From Psychrobacter sp. APC 3426 (GTDB lineage: Bacteria; Pseudomonadota; Gammaproteobacteria; Pseudomonadales; Moraxellaceae): 64,000 nucleotides of DNA. The notes beneath the pieces are model-generated. The model saw nothing but the letters and a program-made list of their open reading frames with translations. It did not search any database and was not told where the DNA came from. Below are positions 18,385 through 27,069 of this stretch, piece by piece (position 1 is the first letter of the stretch; every line of letters starts with the position of its first letter). The stretch covers positions 1-64,000 of the forward strand of contig NZ_JASDCF010000003.1 in assembly GCF_030408035.1 (NCBI RefSeq), written 5' to 3'. A program made the translations under genes and the position numbers.

Positions 18385-19326
18385 ATGCAAGCCTACCTTC
18401 TCCATAAAGCAGGCGGTATTGAAAACCTAATTTTGAGCGATGTTGATAAGCCGAAGCCAAAAGCCAATGAGCTATTGATTGAAGTCAAAGCTATTAGTAT
18501 CAATCCCGTCGACGTAAAAATACGCGAGATGCCCAAGCTCCTCGATCAAGTCTATGGCACTGACAGACCGCTGATTTTAGGTTGGGATATCGCAGGCGTA
18601 GTCACTGCTATAGGAGACGACGTTACCAATTTTAAAGTGGGTGACAAGGTCTTCGGACTCGTCAATTTCCCTGGTCACGGCAATGCTTATGCCGAATATG
18701 TTGACGCGCCAGCTGAGCATTTAGTCAAGATACCTAATGGCACTTCCTTTGCAGAAGCGGCCGCTACCACACTCGCCGCTTTGACTGCACTACAAGTATT
18801 AAGCCCAAGGATAAAGGCGGGTGATAAAGTCCTCATTCATGCTGGTTCTGGCGGGGTTGGCCACTTTGCGATACAGATTGCCAAGGATATTGGCGCTTAC
18901 GTTATCTCAACCTCTTCTGCTGATAATAAAGACTTTGTATTATCGTTAGGTGCGGATGAGCATATCGATTACGAAACTCAGGATTTTGAAGAGCTGGTCT
19001 CGGATCTAGATTTTGTATTAGATGCTATTGGCGGTGACGTGCTTGAGAAGTCATTACAAGTCACCAAGGATGGTAAATCGATCATCTCTTTACCGACGCC
19101 GCAGTTCTCCGATAAAGCAAAAAGCTATGCTAAGCAGCATGATATCGATATTGCGTTTTTTAACGTGACCTCAAACGGCGATGATATGCAGACGCTAAAA
19201 GAGATGCTGGAAAAAGGGACACTAAAACCACACGTATTCAAAACCTTTGCCTTTACCGATTTAGCACAAGCACACCGTCAAGTCGAGACCAATCGTACCG
19301 TAGGTAAGGTGGTGGTTGAGGTTTAA
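18385..19326 (+). CDS. NADP-dependent medium-chain oxidoreductase
   Basis: Zinc-independent quinone-oxidoreductase-type MDR enzyme, 313 residues. A GroES-like N-terminal domain precedes a Rossmann domain with the nucleotide-binding motif HAGSGGVGHFAIQIA near residues 145-160. The zinc-ligand cysteines of alcohol dehydrogenases are absent. The frame begins at 18364, but the ATG at 18385 has AAAGGA at ideal spacing and fits the family N-terminus. It is the first of four consecutive MDR genes on the same strand. The substrate is unknown; quinones or enones are typical. Confidence 0.85.
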   Translation: MQAYLLHKAGGIENLILSDVDKPKPKANELLIEVKAISINPVDVKIREMPKLLDQVYGTDRPLILGWDIAGVVTAIGDDVTNFKVGDKVFGLVNFPGHGNAYAEYVDAPAEHLVKIPNGTSFAEAAATTLAALTALQVLSPRIKAGDKVLIHAGSGGVGHFAIQIAKDIGAYVISTSSADNKDFVLSLGADEHIDYETQDFEELVSDLDFVLDAIGGDVLEKSLQVTKDGKSIISLPTPQFSDKAKSYAKQHDIDIAFFNVTSNGDDMQTLKEMLEKGTLKPHVFKTFAFTDLAQAHRQVETNRTVGKVVVEV

Positions 19327-19383
19327 ACCTTCAAACTGTTACTAATCTAAAAATACTTATAAACAATAAATAAAGGACCTGTT

Positions 19384-20361
19384 ATGCGTAGTGCAACTTA
19401 TAACGAATTTGGTAAACCAACTGAAGTGTTAAGCCTCGGTGACCGCCCTATCCCAGAGCCCAAGGCCAATGAAGTGCGTGTCAAAACCATTCTCGCCTCC
19501 ATTCATAACCACGACCTACTTACCATTCGTGGTCAGTATGGCTTTAAACCTGAAATGCCAGCCATTGGCGGTAGTGAAGCGCTCGGTATTATTGACGCCG
19601 TTGGTAGTAACGTTAAAGACTTAAAAGTCGGTCAACGTGTGGCTGCTGCCAGTGTGCAAGCAACGTGGGCAGAGTACTTTGTCGCATCCGCCGATATGGT
19701 ATTTGCTGTCCCTGATAGCTTAAAAAATGAAATGGCTGCGCAGCTGATTGCCATGCCGCTCAGTGCGTTAATGCTATTAGAATTCTTAGAAGTAGAAAGC
19801 GGTCAATGGATTATTCATAATGCCGCGAATGGTGCCGTTGGTAAATCGCTTGCGATGTTGGCTGCCGCGCGCGGCGTTAATACCATTAATCTGGTACGCA
19901 GTAGCGATGCGATTAAAGAGTTAGACACCCTTGGTATCAAAAATAACATCAATATCGAAGATGACGATTGGAAAGAGCAAGTCCGACAAATCATCGGTGA
20001 TGATAGCATCAGCGCAGCGGTCGACTCTGTCGGCGGAGAAGCAAGCGGTGACTTATTATCGCTGCTCGGTCATGGTGGCACTTTGGCATCTTTTGGCATC
20101 ATGTCAGGTCGGCCAATGGTGCTTAATCCGACGCATCTAATCTTTAAACAAGCTATCGTAAAAGGATTTTGGGGCAGTAAAATCAGCCAAGAGATGAGTG
20201 TCGAAAATAAACAGCGCTTAATCGATGAGCTTATCGAACGGGCAACCAGTGATAAATTGCATTTGCCTGTCGAAGCTGTGTTTGACTTAGCTGATATCAC
20301 CAAAGCTGTCGATGGCAAATTGCAGTCAGGCAAAAAAGGCAAGGTATTGCTAAAACCTTAA
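19384..20361 (+). CDS. Zinc-independent MDR oxidoreductase, paralog A
   Basis: A 325-residue medium-chain dehydrogenase/reductase. NAANGAVGKSLAMLAAARG near residue 145 is the coenzyme-binding loop. The overall form resembles trans-2-enoyl-reductase/quinone-reductase members (MRSATYNEFGKPTEVL start). The next gene at 20669 is an obvious paralog along the full length, with long shared segments such as IHNHDL and AAQLIAMP. AAAGGA precedes the ATG. A strong intrinsic terminator follows, so A and B are probably separately transcribed despite being adjacent. Confidence 0.84.
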   Translation: MRSATYNEFGKPTEVLSLGDRPIPEPKANEVRVKTILASIHNHDLLTIRGQYGFKPEMPAIGGSEALGIIDAVGSNVKDLKVGQRVAAASVQATWAEYFVASADMVFAVPDSLKNEMAAQLIAMPLSALMLLEFLEVESGQWIIHNAANGAVGKSLAMLAAARGVNTINLVRSSDAIKELDTLGIKNNINIEDDDWKEQVRQIIGDDSISAAVDSVGGEASGDLLSLLGHGGTLASFGIMSGRPMVLNPTHLIFKQAIVKGFWGSKISQEMSVENKQRLIDELIERATSDKLHLPVEAVFDLADITKAVDGKLQSGKKGKVLLKP

Positions 20362-20420
20362 ATTATTATTCATTTATCATTTAGCTAGCTTTCGTTTTAT
20401 TCTTCCTTTTATTGAGATAA

Positions 20421-20458
20421 TGGCAGCGTTCTTTCTAATAAGAACGCTGCCATTTTTT
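20421..20458 (+). terminator. Intrinsic terminator after MDR paralog A
   Basis: A perfect 12-bp stem TGGCAGCGTTCT / AGAACGCTGCCA with an 8-nt loop is followed by six T. It lies in the 307-bp gap between the two MDR paralogs, and I saw nothing else of note in that gap. Confidence 0.93.
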
Positions 20459-20668
20459 ATGGCTTATTTTGCGATTATAACTCTGCACCTTCTTCAGCTT
20501 ACACCTTTTTATAACATTTTACCGTTCTAAACAGCGGGCAACGTTCATTTACCAAAGTCAGGTTGCGGGTATCAAGCCCTACTTGTTAAGGTTGATGAGT
20601 GATTAATCATCATCGTTTCAAAATGAACAATTAACGATATTTATCTAACAATAAAAAAGGATATCAAT

Positions 20669-21649
20669 ATGCGCAGCGTAACCTATAACGAATTTGGCAA
20701 ACCTTCAGAGGTACTAACCATCACTGACAGCCCGATGCCAGAGCCAAAGGACAACGAAGTCCGTATCAAAACCATTCTATCTTCTATCCATAACCACGAC
20801 CTCATCACTATCCAAGGCCAATATGGCACCAAGCCAAAACTGCCCGCACTCGCTGGCAGCGAAGCCGTGGGTACTATTGATGCTATCGGCGCTGGCGTCA
20901 AAGGTATGGAAGCGGGTCAGCGTGTGGTGGTCACCGGTGTCGAAGGCACGTGGGCCGAGTACTTCACCGCCCCTGCTAGCAGCGTCATCCCGATACCGGA
21001 TGCCATCGATGATGAAATGGCCGCGCAGCTTATCGCCATGCCGATGAGCGCCTTGATGCTCATTGAGTTTTTAGAACTAGAAAAAGGTCAATGGGTCATC
21101 CAAAACGCCGCCAATGGCGCAGTCGGTGAATCGCTTGCGATGTTGGCTGCTGAGCGCGGCATCCATACCATCAATGTCGTGCGTAGTAAAGAGTCAGCAA
21201 ACGAGCTGACCGAAATTGGTATCACCGAAAACAATGTCGTGAGCGATGATGACGACTGGAAAGATCAAGTCCGTCACATTATCGGTGATGCGAAAATCAG
21301 CGGCGCAGTCGACTCTGTCGGCGGTCAATCTGGTGGCGACTTACTAAGCTTACTCGGTCATGGCGGTATCATGGCAGCGGTGGGTGCGATGTCTGGTCAG
21401 CCACTCGCGCTCAATCCGACTCATCTCATCTTTAAGCAAGCGACACTCAAAGGATTTTGGGGCGGTGCGATGATGCAAAAGATGGATTCGGATAATAAAA
21501 GCCGTTTGATAAAAGAGCTTATCGAGCGCGCTGCCAGTGGTAAATTAAAGCTACCAACAGGCGGCATTTATACACTGGATAATATTAAAGAAGCAGTATC
21601 TGGTAAGGTGCAATCTGGCAAAAAAGGCAAAGTATTGTTAAAACCTTAA
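20669..21649 (+). CDS. Zinc-independent MDR oxidoreductase, paralog B
   Basis: A 326-residue tandem paralog of the gene at 19384, similar from end to end, including the terminal SGKKGKVLLKP. The binding loop is NAANGAVGESLAMLAAERG. The ATG is preceded by AAAAAAGGA. It is 55 bp from the AcuI-like gene downstream, so the two could form an operon. Codon choice looks slightly more GC-rich than in paralog A, which may mean higher expression or a different history. The substrate is unknown. Confidence 0.84.
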   Translation: MRSVTYNEFGKPSEVLTITDSPMPEPKDNEVRIKTILSSIHNHDLITIQGQYGTKPKLPALAGSEAVGTIDAIGAGVKGMEAGQRVVVTGVEGTWAEYFTAPASSVIPIPDAIDDEMAAQLIAMPMSALMLIEFLELEKGQWVIQNAANGAVGESLAMLAAERGIHTINVVRSKESANELTEIGITENNVVSDDDDWKDQVRHIIGDAKISGAVDSVGGQSGGDLLSLLGHGGIMAAVGAMSGQPLALNPTHLIFKQATLKGFWGGAMMQKMDSDNKSRLIKELIERAASGKLKLPTGGIYTLDNIKEAVSGKVQSGKKGKVLLKP

Positions 21650-21704
21650 TATCGTTCGTTATAAATCCACTCAAATAAAAGAGCAATACAAGAGGATTCA
21701 GACA

Positions 21705-22709
21705 ATGTCTAATAACAAAACCTTTAAAGCCTTAGTCGTCGAAGAAACCAGCGACGGTACGTTCGATAAAAGCATCCAAACGCGTAACGTCAGTGACTTG
21801 CCTAAAAATGATTTATTAATCGAAGTGCATTACTCATCGTTAAATTTTAAAGATGCGATGTCAGCCTCGGGCAATAAAAGAATCACCAAAAACTACCCGC
21901 ACACCCCTGGTATTGATGCCGCAGGCGTGGTGGTAAGCGACAAGTCTGGCACATTTTCCGAGGGCCAAGAAGTCGTGGTCTTTGGTTATGATTTGGGCAT
22001 GGATACCGATGGCGGTCTCAGTCAGATGATATCTATCCCTGCTGATTGGGCGGTCGAATGTCCGTCTTCTTTAACGCTAAAAGAAGCCATGATTTATGGT
22101 ACTGGCGGCCTAACCGCAGCCTTAAGCGTGCAAAAGCTTGAGAAAATGGGCGCAAAACCCAGTGATGGCCCAGTCGCGGTCACGGGCGCTACGGGCGGCG
22201 TCGGTAGTATCAGTATCGCGATATTAAGTCAATTGGGCTACGAGGTTATCGCTTTCTCAGGTAAGCCAGAACAAAGCGATTATCTAAAAGAGCTGGGCGC
22301 GAGTGAAGTCCGTCATCGCGATACGATCAATGAAATCGGTAGCAAACCTATCGGCCGTGAGCTGTGGGCCAATGCCATTGATACGCTCGGTGGCGATTAT
22401 CTAGCTAATTTGCTCAAGCAAACCAAAGCGGGCGGCGCAGTGACCAGTTGCGGCCTAGCGGGCGGTGCGGAGTTTTCGATGACGGTTATGCCATTTATCA
22501 CCAGAGCAGTGTCATTATTGGGTGTCGACTCGGTTTATATCCCGCTAGCTGATAAAGAAGCTATTTGGCAACGTGTCGCCACCGATATGAAGCTGCCTAA
22601 TCTAGAGAACTATGGTGAAGAGATCACCCTTGAGCAAACGCCTGAATACTTAGATCGCTTTATTTCGAGTAAGGTGGTTGGGCGTTATGTAGTGAATGTG
22701 CGGGGGTAG
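21705..22709 (+). CDS. AcuI/YhdH-family acryloyl-CoA reductase-like protein
   Basis: MDR-superfamily enzyme of the YhdH/AcuI branch (334 residues), which reduces acryloyl-CoA to propionyl-CoA with NADPH in characterised members. LNFKDAMSASGN near residue 48 and YGTGGLTAALSVQKLE near residue 128 are branch hallmarks, with VTGATGGVGSISIAIL as the coenzyme loop. AGAGGA lies upstream of the ATG. The substrate is assigned by family only. It closes the four-gene MDR run and is followed by a terminator. Confidence 0.88.
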   Translation: MSNNKTFKALVVEETSDGTFDKSIQTRNVSDLPKNDLLIEVHYSSLNFKDAMSASGNKRITKNYPHTPGIDAAGVVVSDKSGTFSEGQEVVVFGYDLGMDTDGGLSQMISIPADWAVECPSSLTLKEAMIYGTGGLTAALSVQKLEKMGAKPSDGPVAVTGATGGVGSISIAILSQLGYEVIAFSGKPEQSDYLKELGASEVRHRDTINEIGSKPIGRELWANAIDTLGGDYLANLLKQTKAGGAVTSCGLAGGAEFSMTVMPFITRAVSLLGVDSVYIPLADKEAIWQRVATDMKLPNLENYGEEITLEQTPEYLDRFISSKVVGRYVVNVRG

Positions 22710-22747
22710 GATTTAGGTTTTTAACAGCTAAACTTTGCAAGCCGTAA

Positions 22748-22784
22748 CGGTGCTCTTTACTTTGGAGAGCACCGCTATCTTTTT
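22748..22784 (+). terminator. Intrinsic terminator after AcuI-like gene
   Basis: A 9-bp stem CGGTGCTCT / AGAGCACCG with a 9-nt loop is followed by a short T-run at 22780-22784. Confidence 0.8.
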
Positions 22785-22902
22785 AGATTCACATCATAGG
22801 CTTTTATAAACTCCAAAACTTACAATTAAAGGCAAGAAACAGAACAACTGTTATCAACTATAGTAAACTCTATTATCTTAATAAAAAAATAGGGAAGCCA
22901 TA

Positions 22903-23751
22903 GTGTTTAAAATAGGAAAAATCTATAACCGTCGTTCTGATATACACGGTATATATAAAGGGCAACAATATGGTGGCATAGCAACGCCTGCCGAGCATCC
23001 CTATATATTTATTTTTACCGGCGATGCTGGCGGCGAATATGGCTATATTGATGATTTTGACCCTAACGGCACCTTTAAATATACGGGTGAAGGCCAAGAA
23101 GGTGACATGAAAATGACCAAAGGTAATTTGGCAATTCATGATCATCAAAAAAACAATAAAGAAATTCTACTTTTCGAATCAACATCACGAGGCTTTGTAC
23201 GGTTTTTAGGGTATTGTAATTACGTTTTTCATCATATTGAAGAACGGCCAGATAGAAATGGCGAGCTTCGTGTCGCTATCATTTTTCATCTAGATATGGT
23301 TAATACTAAAAATATTGATACAACTCAAACCCTGCCATCTAAAGTAGTTAAAGCCCCTAAAGCCGTTTATATCATTAAGCCTAGTAAAGGTAAATCATTA
23401 CAGCAATTACGAGAAATTGCCTTAAGTTCAACACCAACCCACGCAAGCACTCAAGAAAAAATTCAGTCTATTCAAAACCGTAGTACAGCAATTAAGCTGT
23501 ATGCTAAAAAAAGAGCTAATGGTTTATGCGAGGGATGTAATGAGACAGTGCCATTTGAAACTAAATCTGGACCTTATCTGGAAGTTCATCATCTAACTAG
23601 ATTGGCAGATGGTGGTGCGGACTTAACTCAAAACGTTATTGCGTTATGTCCTACCTGTCATCGAAAAGCTCACTACTCTTTAGACCATTCAGAATTTAAT
23701 AATCAGTTAATAAACAAAGTTGCTGCTATCGAAGCAAAACTTATCGAGTAA
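22903..23751 (+). CDS. SRA-HNH endonuclease, McrA-like type IV restriction enzyme
   Basis: Predicted modification-dependent nuclease, 282 residues. The N-terminal half matches the ScoMcrA-type SRA-like domain: YNRRSDIHGIYKGQQYGGIATP, then IFIFTG, then YTGEGQEGDM and GNLAIHDH (about residues 8-87). The C-terminal HNH domain has CEGC near residue 209, VHHLTRLADGGAD, then CPTCHRKAH, giving four zinc cysteines and the catalytic His pair. Characterised relatives cut DNA with modified cytosine. The start is GTG at 22903 with AGGGAAG close upstream. No methyltransferase is adjacent, as expected for a type IV enzyme. It is inserted between housekeeping-type genes. Confidence 0.85.
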   Translation: MFKIGKIYNRRSDIHGIYKGQQYGGIATPAEHPYIFIFTGDAGGEYGYIDDFDPNGTFKYTGEGQEGDMKMTKGNLAIHDHQKNNKEILLFESTSRGFVRFLGYCNYVFHHIEERPDRNGELRVAIIFHLDMVNTKNIDTTQTLPSKVVKAPKAVYIIKPSKGKSLQQLREIALSSTPTHASTQEKIQSIQNRSTAIKLYAKKRANGLCEGCNETVPFETKSGPYLEVHHLTRLADGGADLTQNVIALCPTCHRKAHYSLDHSEFNNQLINKVAAIEAKLIE

Positions 23752-23767
23752 AACTTTTATGTTTAAA

Positions 23768-23800
23768 ACAAAAAACACCCAACTAAGTTGAGTGTTTTAA
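23768..23800. terminator. Bidirectional terminator
   Basis: AAAACACCCAACT and AGTTGAGTGTTTT form a 13-bp stem with one imperfect pair between convergent genes, with A and T flanks on both sides. Confidence 0.8.
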
Positions 23801-23826
23801 CTAAAGAGAAGTGCCGCTAAATCAAA

Positions 23827-24813
23827 TTATTTTTTCTTCTTTTTCTCAGCACGTTTTTTCTCAATCAGGGTTTGAGCGGTAGTATTTTCTTCCCACCAAT
23901 CGCCCATATCTTGCCAGTAGAGATAAGCCTGCTCTTTACCACCAATTTCGATACCATAACTATTGATACCCATACCGCGTGGTCTAGGATGACGCTTTTT
24001 AAGAATTTCATGCGCCACTTCAGGCAAGTTATCTTTTGCGATATCCCACTCTTTTTCAGCCTTATCTAATTTATCTTGATAACAGTAAGCCAGCACCTTA
24101 CCGAAAGCGATATTTGCAAGCATATCCTCTGGATAGTTGTCGCAAATTCGAATTATTTTCTGATACTCTTCGGTAAACATGTACCATTCTATCAGCGCTT
24201 CACGCATACCTAGGTTGTCATTAGGGCAAACTTGTAGCAGCCTTTCTCCCTGCTCGCAGGCTTCATCAAAGCTCATATTGTCAGCATAGACATTTGCCAG
24301 CTGAAACAGCGCTCGCAAAAAGGGACGGTTCTCCATGATGCCCCATGGCAGCTTACTTTTTTGCCAATTAAAGTTTTTGGGGAAATACTCTAAGTATAGG
24401 CGCATACATTCGCGGCTACTCAATAGTGCTAAAAAGCTGTCATCATGCTGCTCACACAAAAATGCTAAGTTAAAGTAAGCATCAGGGTCATTCATATTCT
24501 CTAATACTAAAAACTGAGCAATATCACGAGCCACTTCATAACCTTCTTTCTCCAGCGTCATCTGTATCACTTGGAATGAGGTTGGCGGCTGCTCATCAAA
24601 GTCTTGCACAATTTCATGCTGAAATTTGGTCATGACTTCATTCATAATATCGTTGATATCACGACCTCTTTTTACCTCGGCATCTACAAAGGCTTTTATT
24701 TTAAGATTAAGCGCTCTACCAGCGCCAAGCGCATTTGATCTATTGTCAGCCGACTTATCGCTAACGTCATCTTCAAACATCCACTCGTTTTGTCCCACAT
24801 GAACCAGTTTCAT
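23827..24813 (-). CDS. Uncharacterised TPR-like helical protein
   Basis: I do not recognise this 328-residue protein. No signal peptide or membrane helix is seen. From about residue 90 to 270 the pattern of paired helices (YFNLAFLCEQHDD, FLRALFQLANVYADN, LANIAFGKVLAYCYQD) suggests a tetratricopeptide-like solenoid. The sequence ends in a very basic tail of Lys and Glu. AAGGAG lies 8 bases before the ATG, a strong ribosome site. It reads in the same direction as guaA, 48 bp downstream of that gene, and may be co-transcribed. Confidence 0.7.
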   Translation of the reverse strand: MKLVHVGQNEWMFEDDVSDKSADNRSNALGAGRALNLKIKAFVDAEVKRGRDINDIMNEVMTKFQHEIVQDFDEQPPTSFQVIQMTLEKEGYEVARDIAQFLVLENMNDPDAYFNLAFLCEQHDDSFLALLSSRECMRLYLEYFPKNFNWQKSKLPWGIMENRPFLRALFQLANVYADNMSFDEACEQGERLLQVCPNDNLGMREALIEWYMFTEEYQKIIRICDNYPEDMLANIAFGKVLAYCYQDKLDKAEKEWDIAKDNLPEVAHEILKKRHPRPRGMGINSYGIEIGGKEQAYLYWQDMGDWWEENTTAQTLIEKKRAEKKKKK

Positions 24814-24861
24814 AGTCCATCACTCCTTTGCGTTGATATTACAATCATAGCATATGAATAA

Positions 24862-26481
24862 TTATTCCCACTCAATCGTCGCCGGCGGCTTACTCGACAC
24901 ATCATACGTCACGCGAGATACTTCCGCGATTTCATTCATGATGCGATTCGATACTGTCTCGATCAAATCATACGGTAGATGGGCAAAGCGCGCGGTCATA
25001 AAGTCTACAGTTTCAACGGCACGTAGCGCGATGACCCACGCATAGCGGCGGCCATCACCGACCACGCCGACCGATTTGATTGGTTGGAATACGGCAAAGG
25101 CTTGCGCGGTCTTGTCATACCAGCCTGAACGCTCAAGCTCCTGCATAAAGATAGCGTCAGCGAGGCGCAAGACATCGGCGTATTCTTTTTTCACTTCGCC
25201 AAGGATTCGCACGCCCAAACCTGGACCTGGGAATGGATGACGATAGATCATTTTGGCAGGTAAGCCAAGCGTGATACCAAGTTTACGCACTTCATCTTTA
25301 AATAGATCGCGTAATGGCTCAACCAATTCAAACGCCAAGTCATCTGGCAAACCGCCAACGTTATGATGGCTCTTAATGACGTGTGCTTTACCTTGATGTG
25401 ACTTAGCAGATTCGATCACGTCTGGGTAAATCGTACCCTGTGCTAAGAACTCAACAACTTTACCATCGCTCTGCTCGCTCACTTGACGCGCACTATCAGC
25501 GAACACGTCGATGAAGGTTTTACCAATGATTTTGCGTTTTTTCTCTGGATCAGACTCGCCTGCTAGCGCATCTAAGAACAAATCTTCGGCATCAACACGG
25601 ATGACTTTTACGCCCATGTTTTCTGCAAAAACTTGCATGACCTGATCGCCTTCATGCAGACGTAGCAGACCATTATCCACAAACACACAAGTCAGCTGAT
25701 CGCCAATGGCTTTGTGCAATAGTGCTGCAACGACTGAGCTGTCCACGCCGCCCGATAGTCCGAGCAATACTTGCTTGTCACCGATTTGCTCTTTTAACTG
25801 TGCCACGCGCATATCGACGATATTGTCTGGCGTCCAATCACCCGCACAGTCGCAAATCTGATGTACGAAACGACCCAATAACGCTTGACCTTGTAGAGTG
25901 TGCGTCACTTCAGGATGGAACTGTAGACCATAGTACTGTTTGGCATCATCGGCCATAATCGCAATCGGACAGCTTGGCGTACTGGCGATAATATCGAAAC
26001 CTTGTGGCGCTTCAATGACCTTATCGCCATGACTCATCCACACATCTAGCTTGGCGGTGTTGTTTTCCGTCACGCTATCTTCAATACCATCAGTGAGCTG
26101 CGACTGACCATTAACTTCAATCGTCGCTGCGCCAAACTCATGGATATCACTGGCATGAACCTGCCCGCCAAAACGATCCGCCATTGCCTGCATACCGTAG
26201 CAAATGCCCAGTACTGGTACACCAAGCTCAAATACCGCCTCGTTGATACGTGGGCTATTCTCTGCATGAACGCTCTCAGGACCACCCGATAGGATGACGC
26301 CTTTGGCACCAAAATCATGGATACGCTGAGTGTCGATGTCGTAAGGGAACATCTCACAGAAAACGCCAGAATCGCGCACACGGCGAGCGATTAACTGGCT
26401 GTACTGCGAGCCAAAATCGAGAATGAGTATACGGTCTTGCTTGATAGTAGGTAATGCAGGAGTGGCAGCGGCAGTGGTCAT
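24862..26481 (-). CDS. guaA: GMP synthase (glutamine-hydrolysing)
   Basis: Converts XMP to GMP in purine synthesis. The 539-residue product has the class-I glutamine amidotransferase domain first, with catalytic Cys in GICYGMQ and His/Glu in [10 protein letters not shown]. The ATP-pyrophosphatase domain has the P-loop [17 protein letters not shown] near residue 243. The C-terminal dimerisation domain ends PPATIEWE, identical to the family end. About 15 extra N-terminal residues precede [21 protein letters not shown]. guaB is not adjacent. Confidence 0.97.
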   Translation of the reverse strand: MTTAAATPALPTIKQDRILILDFGSQYSQLIARRVRDSGVFCEMFPYDIDTQRIHDFGAKGVILSGGPESVHAENSPRINEAVFELGVPVLGICYGMQAMADRFGGQVHASDIHEFGAATIEVNGQSQLTDGIEDSVTENNTAKLDVWMSHGDKVIEAPQGFDIIASTPSCPIAIMADDAKQYYGLQFHPEVTHTLQGQALLGRFVHQICDCAGDWTPDNIVDMRVAQLKEQIGDKQVLLGLSGGVDSSVVAALLHKAIGDQLTCVFVDNGLLRLHEGDQVMQVFAENMGVKVIRVDAEDLFLDALAGESDPEKKRKIIGKTFIDVFADSARQVSEQSDGKVVEFLAQGTIYPDVIESAKSHQGKAHVIKSHHNVGGLPDDLAFELVEPLRDLFKDEVRKLGITLGLPAKMIYRHPFPGPGLGVRILGEVKKEYADVLRLADAIFMQELERSGWYDKTAQAFAVFQPIKSVGVVGDGRRYAWVIALRAVETVDFMTARFAHLPYDLIETVSNRIMNEIAEVSRVTYDVSSKPPATIEWE

Positions 26482-27069
26482 AAATCGATGTCCATCAAGA
26501 AAAATTAGTGCCCTATTTTAACAAGTTTGCGCCCATTAATGGCTATTAGATGGTTAATTATTCACGTTTTTTGCGAGTTATTGATGGTTATGAATATTTA
26601 TTGATAGCGAATACTGATATTAAGGATTATTTGAATGTTATAAAGACAAGAGTCAAAAGAGAAAGGTAGCAATTTTAAGAGTTAATAAAGGACATAACGA
26701 GAGTTTGTTAATTCATCAGAATGCAACAATCATGCTTACCGTATGAATTTTTATTATACAAATGACGAGTTTGTATAAATTTTTCGTTTATATTGTGCTA
26801 TGCTCAGAGAATAAGCAATTTGGCTTTAACACGATAGATTTAGCAGGGTTGGTTCAAGCTAATTATCAGTCGTTCAGCTATCGTTAAATTGCTCCTGATT
26901 ATGAAAACCAGACCTAAATCTCACCCTAATAAAAGTGATAGTCGGTTCAAGATAGTTTGGATACAGGGAAGACGAGTGAAATGACTACAGGATAGTAGAC
27001 TGCGCGCGCCTGACCCATGTCCGATTTATATAAAGTTTGACTATATAATAAATTGACAGGTATGTCCCT
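26482..27069. other. Divergent intergenic region, guaA / FAD oxidase
   Basis: This 588-bp AT-rich region lies between divergent genes. It must contain both promoters, but I found no unambiguous hexamer pair, no hairpin of note, no reading frame with coding character and no RNA gene. Confidence 0.5.

Noticed and set aside
26761..26800. Promoter in the guaA/FAD oxidase gap (TTGTAT and TATATT)
   Set aside because: The two hexamers cannot be paired with 16-18 bp spacing.
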